From Cytophagales bacterium (GTDB taxonomy: Bacteria > Bacteroidota > Bacteroidia > Cytophagales > Cyclobacteriaceae), in contig JAKSDQ010000071.1 in NCBI GenBank assembly GCA_022360015.1, positions 124,001 to 188,000 of the forward strand: DNA of 64,000 nucleotides, given 5' to 3'. The notes beneath the pieces are model-generated. The model was not told where the DNA came from. It ran no database searches and saw nothing but the letters and a program-made list of their open reading frames with translations. Positions 59,412 to 64,000 of this stretch are shown in pieces. The first letter of the stretch is position 1, and every line of letters begins with the position of its first letter. The position numbers and the translations under genes are program-made.

Positions 59412-60014
59412 TTATTTGTTTTTAAGCTCAAAATTAACCGGTACAATCATGGCCCCTTCTTTTGATTCACCGTTGATCATCCCAGGCACCCAAGCCGGCC
59501 CTTCCTTAATCAGGCGGATTGCCTCCTCATCGCATCCTCCGCCAACACTTTGCATAATTCTGAAATCACTCAGACTGCCCTCCGGACTCACCAGAAATTG
59601 CACCAAAACTTTTCCCGAAAGCCTTCCCTGTTTCGCGGCCAACGGATAACGTAAATTTTCATTTAAATACGTCTCATATTGTTCCAGTCCCCCCACCGGT
59701 GATGCGCTAATGCCTATCACACTGACCACTTCATGCTTAAAATCAGTTTGGTCTGTTTCAGGATTAAGAATACCTGTTTTCTGATTAAAATCCGGCCCTT
59801 CAACCTGTGGCGATTCGGCCACCGGGCTGGTTGCCGTATAATATATCAACCCCGTGACGAATACCAGCAATACAACTGCCACTGCAAATTGCACCATGGT
59901 ACGAGTGCGGCTCATACGCTGGTGTTTACCCATCAATTGTTTGTAATCTTTATACTGCCTGATGCGGTTAGCGCTAAACTCCTGTTTTCTCAATCTGATA
60001 TCATGCCTTTTCAT
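59412..60014 (-). CDS. TonB-domain membrane protein next to a sigma factor
   Basis: A 200-residue protein with a basic N-terminal cytoplasmic part (about 1-35), one membrane segment (about 41-62, FAVAVVLLVFVTGLIYYT) and a C-terminal TonB domain (about 110-200; NLRYPLAAKQGRLSGKVLVQ, FLVSPEGSLSDFRIM, GGGCDEEAIRLIKEG). Its start lies 14 bases inside the sigma gene, so they are coupled. The topology (cytoplasmic N-terminus, then periplasmic domain) recalls anti-sigma factors, so it may hold the sigma factor at the membrane or just be a TonB variant. Confidence 0.8.
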   Translation of the reverse strand: MKRHDIRLRKQEFSANRIRQYKDYKQLMGKHQRMSRTRTMVQFAVAVVLLVFVTGLIYYTATSPVAESPQVEGPDFNQKTGILNPETDQTDFKHEVVSVIGISASPVGGLEQYETYLNENLRYPLAAKQGRLSGKVLVQFLVSPEGSLSDFRIMQSVGGGCDEEAIRLIKEGPAWVPGMINGESKEGAMIVPVNFELKNK

Positions 60015-60585
60015 ACCTCTTTAATTTAGCGTCAAAGGTTTTTTTTAATTTGTTCAGGGCTCTGTACGTCCTCATCTTCGCGCCACTCTCTGTGATCTCC
60101 AATATATAGGCAATCTCTCTGAAACTCTTTTCTTCAAAAAAACGCAATTCCAACACCATGACGTCTTCTGTTGATAGCTGCTTAAGGTATTCCACCAACA
60201 GGGCAACTTTTTCCTCATTGGTATCTTCCTCAGTTTCGGCAATCAACTTTCCAATCAACGACTCTTCCAGGCTGAAAACCACATTTTTCTTAGAGATCCG
60301 GTAATACTTGTTAACCTGGTTAGCCGCTATTTTGTAAAGCCACGCAGAAAACGGTAATCCCCTGAAGCTGTACTTTTTCAGACTTTGCAATGCCGCCAAA
60401 AAGGTCTGTGACGTAATGTCTGCAGCTACTACCTCATCATCCGTCCTCCTGTAAACAAAATTAAATATACCCTCGAAGTAGCGGTCATATAGCTTATCGA
60501 ATTGTTCAGGATCCTTTTGTGCCGCCTCTACCCATGCCTGCTCCTGACTAATCTGTTCATCGCTGATATGGTAATGACTATTCAA
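60001..60585 (-). CDS. ECF-type RNA polymerase sigma factor
   Basis: A 194-residue sigma-70 family factor. Region 2 (about 20-90) has FDKLYDRYFEGIFNFVYRRT and LPFSAWLYKIAANQVNKYYR; region 4 (about 125-185) has LSTEDVMVLELRFFEEKSFR and then EIAYILEITESGAKMRTYRAL, a helix-turn-helix. ECF factors are usually held by an anti-sigma factor; the overlapping gene downstream codes a membrane TonB-domain protein that may have that role. Target promoters are not known. Confidence 0.9.
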   Translation of the reverse strand: MNSHYHISDEQISQEQAWVEAAQKDPEQFDKLYDRYFEGIFNFVYRRTDDEVVAADITSQTFLAALQSLKKYSFRGLPFSAWLYKIAANQVNKYYRISKKNVVFSLEESLIGKLIAETEEDTNEEKVALLVEYLKQLSTEDVMVLELRFFEEKSFREIAYILEITESGAKMRTYRALNKLKKTFDAKLKRYEKA

Positions 60586-60770
60586 AGGCTATTTTATTTA
60601 ATCGTTTGACTTTATAATACCACCGCATTCAAAAAGTCACAACAATTCAAAAAAATTATTTTTAATATAACGAAATACTTTACACATTCTTTACCTCTTA
60701 TTGCACTTTTGCTCTAAATCCGGCCCTTCCTGCTCAAGAATACAACGCTACCCGAAATTTTTAATTACCA

Positions 60771-60801
60771 GTCATAGCATAGCTCAAAGCCATACTATGA
60801 C
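60771..60801. repeat. Imperfect copy of the TCATAGTATGA palindrome
   Basis: GTCATAGCATAG (60771-60782) and CCATACTATGAC (60790-60801) form an inverted repeat with two mismatches, closely related to the perfect one at 15036-15068. Both lie between divergent genes. Confidence 0.7.
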
Positions 60802-60897
60802 GCAAACAAAATTTCTGAAACAAATACCACTCTCATGAAAATGGCCGTCCCTGTTCAAAATTATATCGAGAATAAAATTAACTTCATCAAATTCCAC

Positions 60898-60905
60898 TAG
60901 ATTTG
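60898..60905 (+). promoter_or_regulatory. -7 promoter box TAGATTTG before the DUF2130 gene
   Basis: An exact TAnnTTTG match; predicted start about 60912, 24 bases before the ATG at 60936. The -33 element is weak. Confidence 0.45.
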
Positions 60906-60935
60906 TTTAAGCAAACATGGCTTAAAAATCAATCT

Positions 60936-62210
60936 ATGAGTAACAATAAAAACATCATCAGTTGCCCCAACTGCCATTTCGAATTCCCTGTCGAGGAAGC
61001 CTTTTTTAACCAGGCCCAGGAAAGGATCAAAAAAGAGTATGAAAAAAAGTTAATTGATCAGGCAGCGGCATTTAACCATCAAAAACAGGCACTGGCCCAA
61101 GAAAGGGAGGCATTCGAAAAGAAAAAAGAGCGGGAAAATGAGATCTTTCAGCAGAGGCTGGTCAAAAAACTGCAGGAGGAAAAGCTGCGATTAAAAGAAG
61201 AAACCTCCGGCGAATTTCAGCAAAAAATAAAAATGCTCGAGGAAGAAAATGCTCAAAAAAAAGAGGAAAATGCATTGCTGAAGCAACAGGAGTTGGAACT
61301 ATTGAAAAAAGAAAATCAATTAAAGGAACAACAGGAAGAGTTGGAACTGAAGGTGCAAAGAGAGCTTAACAGGAAAATGGAAGATTTTGCTGAAGAAATC
61401 AGAAAAAAAGAGGCTGAGAAAAATGAGCTTAAGTTCAAGGAGTATGAAAAAAAGCTGAAAGACCAAAAGAAACACCTGGAAGAAATGCAAAGAAAGGTAG
61501 CACAGGGTTCCATGCAAATTCAGGGGGAAGTCCAGGAATTGGCTATTGAGGAATGGTTGCAGGATAAATTTCCCCTGGATACCATCTCAGAAATCAAAAA
61601 AGGGGCAAGGGGGGCAGATTGTTTGCAGATCGTCAACACCAGGGAAAAGCAAAACTGCGGAGTCATCTATTATGAAAGCAAGCGTACGAAGGATTTTCAA
61701 AAAACCTGGATTGAGAAGTTTAAAAATGACATTCGTGAAAAAGGTGCCAACATCGGCGTACTGGTAACTGACACCATGCCAGACAACATGGAACGCATGG
61801 GATTGAAAGAGGGAATTTGGGTTTGTACTTTCGAGGAGTTCAAAGGTTTGTGTTTTGTCTTAAGGGAGTCCATCATTCAGATTAACAACGCGGTGACCGT
61901 CCAGGAAAACAAAGGTGATAAAATGACCATGTTGTATGACTTTCTCACCAGCAACGAGTTCAAGCTCCAGATCGAAGGCATTGTGGAAGGCTTTACCCAA
62001 ATGAAGCAGGATCTGGAAAAGGAAAGAAGATCGATTCAGGGGCATTGGAAAAGGCGGGAAATGCAAATAGAAAAAGTGTTGCTGAACACCAATTACATGT
62101 ACAGTACCATTAAAGGTATTGCAGGCAACGCCATCCAATCGGTCGAGGCCCTGGAGCTACCGGATTCCGATCCCTTATCCCTCGAAGAAAGTGATGAAGA
62201 GGATGCTTAA
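60936..62210 (+). CDS. DUF2130 protein, coiled coil plus PD-(D/E)XK-like nuclease domain
   Basis: A 424-residue protein from ATG 60936. The N-terminus has a CPNCHFEF zinc-finger-like pair, then a long coiled coil (about 25-185; mainly E, K, Q), then a globular DUF2130 domain (about 195-330). This has GARGADCLQIV (Asp) and YYESKRTKDF (Glu-x-Lys), spaced as in PD-(D/E)XK nucleases, followed by the GVLVTDTMPDNME stretch. The fold suggests a nuclease acting on DNA, but no activity is known for this family. It is followed after 30 bases by an alpha/beta hydrolase gene on the same strand. Confidence 0.85.
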   Translation: MSNNKNIISCPNCHFEFPVEEAFFNQAQERIKKEYEKKLIDQAAAFNHQKQALAQEREAFEKKKERENEIFQQRLVKKLQEEKLRLKEETSGEFQQKIKMLEEENAQKKEENALLKQQELELLKKENQLKEQQEELELKVQRELNRKMEDFAEEIRKKEAEKNELKFKEYEKKLKDQKKHLEEMQRKVAQGSMQIQGEVQELAIEEWLQDKFPLDTISEIKKGARGADCLQIVNTREKQNCGVIYYESKRTKDFQKTWIEKFKNDIREKGANIGVLVTDTMPDNMERMGLKEGIWVCTFEEFKGLCFVLRESIIQINNAVTVQENKGDKMTMLYDFLTSNEFKLQIEGIVEGFTQMKQDLEKERRSIQGHWKRREMQIEKVLLNTNYMYSTIKGIAGNAIQSVEALELPDSDPLSLEESDEEDA

Positions 62211-62240
62211 AAAACCCAACCTTTTAACAATACCCACCCC

Positions 62241-63044
62241 ATGAGTTTCATACTGAAATTTTTCTTGGGCGCTGCCGTAATTTATCTGGCCTTGTGCCTG
62301 GTGCTTTATTTTTTCCAGGAAAAGGTCATTTTTTTTCCGCAAAAACTGCCGCAGGACTATCAGTTTACCTTCCGGAATAAGTTCGAGGAAGTCTTTTTGG
62401 AAAGTAATGAGGCAGGCCGAGCCAGGATCCATGCATTACATTTTTTCTCAGTGCAACCTAAGGGAGTTATCCTGTATTTTCACGGTAATGCCGGAAGTTT
62501 GGCAGGATGGGGACAGGTAGCAGGGGCATTCACGAAACTTGGTTACGATGTTTTTATGCCTGATTACAGAGGCTACGGTAAAAGTACGGGTAAAATCAGT
62601 CAGGCCGCTTTATTCAGTGATGCCAGGTTATGTTATGCTTATTTAAAGCAAAAATACGCCGCCAGGGATATTGTTATTTACGGCAGATCTATTGGCACTG
62701 GCATTGCTGCCTATCTTGCCTCCCAGATACCTCACAGGTTTTTAATCCTGGAAACTCCATTTTACAGCCTGGCCCAAATTGCCCGGTCGTATTTCCCTTT
62801 TCTCCCTGTAAACCAACTCATCCGCTATCCATTGGAATCCTATCAATATCTACAAGCTGTTGAAACGCCGGTTTACATCTTCCACGGCTTGCAGGATGAG
62901 ATAGTAGCCTACGCCTCCGGCAAAAAACTGGAGGAATCGCTCGATGGAAAAAATGTAGAAATGATCACCATACCTCACGGGGGTCACAATAATCTGGGGC
63001 AATTTGAAAAATATTGGGAGGGATTAAAAAAGATTTTGGAGTGA
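62241..63044 (+). CDS. Membrane-anchored alpha/beta hydrolase
   Basis: A 267-residue protein with one N-terminal hydrophobic segment (about 2-25) and an alpha/beta hydrolase fold. The nucleophile elbow is YGRSIGTGIAAY near residue 150 (Gly-Arg-Ser-Ile-Gly), with the acid in GLQDEIVAY near 218 and His in PHGGHNN near 250, and the oxyanion HGNAGS near 77. Sequence is like ABHD13/FrsA-type hydrolases, probably acting on lipids or esters at the cytoplasmic or periplasmic face. It may be co-transcribed with the DUF2130 gene. Confidence 0.85.
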   Translation: MSFILKFFLGAAVIYLALCLVLYFFQEKVIFFPQKLPQDYQFTFRNKFEEVFLESNEAGRARIHALHFFSVQPKGVILYFHGNAGSLAGWGQVAGAFTKLGYDVFMPDYRGYGKSTGKISQAALFSDARLCYAYLKQKYAARDIVIYGRSIGTGIAAYLASQIPHRFLILETPFYSLAQIARSYFPFLPVNQLIRYPLESYQYLQAVETPVYIFHGLQDEIVAYASGKKLEESLDGKNVEMITIPHGGHNNLGQFEKYWEGLKKILE

Positions 63045-63046
63045 TT

Positions 63047-63090
63047 GGCAATTAGCAATTGACAATTGATAGTTGACAATTGACAGTTAT
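63047..63090. repeat. TTGACAATTGATAATTGAC-type repeat, copy 3
   Basis: Tandem degenerate units directly after the hydrolase stop (TTGACAATTGATAGTTGAC then ATTGACAGTT), of the same family as those at 6304-6398 and 18864-18897. Confidence 0.7.
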
Positions 63091-63124
63091 TGGTTGATTC
63101 TTGCTGGCGCAAGTGTCTCGTGGG

Positions 63125-63166
63125 TGTTGCACAACTTAGGCATGTGCCTGTATTTTGATTTTATAG
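63125..63166. repeat. Dispersed repeat element, copy 5 (partial)
   Basis: TGTTGCACAACTTAGGCATG followed by CCTGTATTTTGATTTTAT matches the left part of the element at 53331-53376 with some changes. It ends at the broken front of the GroES-like frame, so it may mark the site of insertion or deletion. Confidence 0.55.
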
Positions 63167-63394
63167 GCGAAAACCGGCCCGGGATACCCCATTCCTATTC
63201 CGGCTGACGAGGATGAGATTTGGAAGGAGCAGGATGAGAAGGTGAAATAGATTCCTTTACAGGCCAAAGAAGGGGATCTGGCTATTTTTCTTCAAAAAGG
63301 AGCTTATGCGTTACAATACAAAGGAGAGAAATACTACATTGTGCCCCAATCCTCCATTTTAATGTTGGAGCGTGAAGACGATTTGTTTGATTAA
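63167..63394 (+). pseudogene. Truncated GroES-like co-chaperone gene with in-frame stop
   Basis: The frame begins AKTGPGYPIPIPADEDEIWK, has a TAG at 63248-63250, then IPLQAKEGDLAIFLQKGAYA and GEKYYIVPQSSILMLERE with a stop at 63392-63394. The second part resembles the C-terminal half of GroES-like proteins (the EGD..F and EGEKY.IVP..ILA patterns). The N-terminal half is missing and the stop splits the rest, so it is not functional. The main groES/groEL genes are not in the window. Confidence 0.65.
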
Positions 63395-63410
63395 TATATT
63401 CAATACACCG

Positions 63411-64000
<590 letters not shown>

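Larger units (their letters stand above)
60586..60935. other. Intergenic region with palindrome and promoter
   Basis: No gene. It carries an inverted repeat at 60771-60801 (see separate entry) and a promoter box TAGATTTG at 60898-60905 before the DUF2130 gene. Confidence 0.55.

Overview
The window looks like a chromosomal segment of a Bacteroidota bacterium, most likely order Cytophagales. The evidence is the gene set and the signals together. Promoters match the Bacteroidota type (TTTG, about 17-20 bases, then TAnnTTTG). Most starts lack a Shine-Dalgarno sequence. The rpmB-rpmG-DUF4295-ftsY cluster is typical of the phylum, and the window also has bshA (bacillithiol), TonB/ExbD genes, many lipoproteins with a cysteine near residue 16-32, and a NagZ-like/beta-lactamase fusion. 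Most of the window is core genome. There is no transposase, prophage, CRISPR array, rRNA or tRNA that I can see.

Layout. 1-2.9 kb: end of a Crp/Fnr regulator, a HemJ-like protein, a SCO copper chaperone, a cytochrome c and a DinB-like protein. 2.9-11 kb (mostly minus): panB, a PyrR-like phosphoribosyltransferase, an aspartyl protease, TerC, RNase R, lipB and manA. 11-15 kb: a TRAP transporter for organic acids, with the binding protein on plus and the permeases on minus, and a Skp-like chaperone between. 15-17.4 kb: DoxX, rlmN and a small membrane protein. 17.6-24.1 kb: the branched-chain amino acid operon ilvE-ilvD-ilvB-ilvN-ilvC, preceded by a promoter and two tandem leader-peptide attenuators, the best regulatory find here. 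24.4-28.4 kb (minus): two rhomboid proteases and mutL. 28.5-34.5 kb: the GH3/beta-lactamase fusion, bshA, a fatty-acid hydroxylase and a nucleotide-sugar-type dehydrogenase. 34.9-39.8 kb: a VWA/AAA ATPase pair, an AlbA-type regulator and PhoH. 39.8-40.5 kb: a gene-free stretch with a structured RNA candidate. 40.5-44.6 kb: AlkB-like hydroxylase, a beta-propeller lipoprotein and polyphosphate kinase. 44.6-49.4 kb (minus): ftsY, ribosomal proteins, two PH-domain membrane proteins and a HAD phosphatase. 49.5-54.7 kb: ornithine aminotransferase, a BlaI/BlaR1 pair with two palindromic operators, and a TPR protein. 55-57.2 kb: a decayed stretch with three gene fragments around one intact lipoprotein. 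57.2-60.6 kb (minus): sigma factor, two TonB-type proteins and two ExbD proteins. 60.9-64 kb: a DUF2130 putative nuclease, an alpha/beta hydrolase, a broken GroES-like gene and part of hemB.

How parts work together. The ilv operon holds the common valine/isoleucine pathway from acetolactate synthase to the transaminase, and its leader can sense charged Val/Leu/Ile tRNA twice in series. HemB and HemJ both serve heme synthesis, which supplies cytochrome c, while SCO serves oxidase assembly. The dispersed intergenic repeats (CACCAAGACAC-type inverted repeats, the TTGACAATTGATAATTGAC family and a TCATAGTATGA palindrome) are the only visible mobile-like DNA, and they lie next to the decayed genes.
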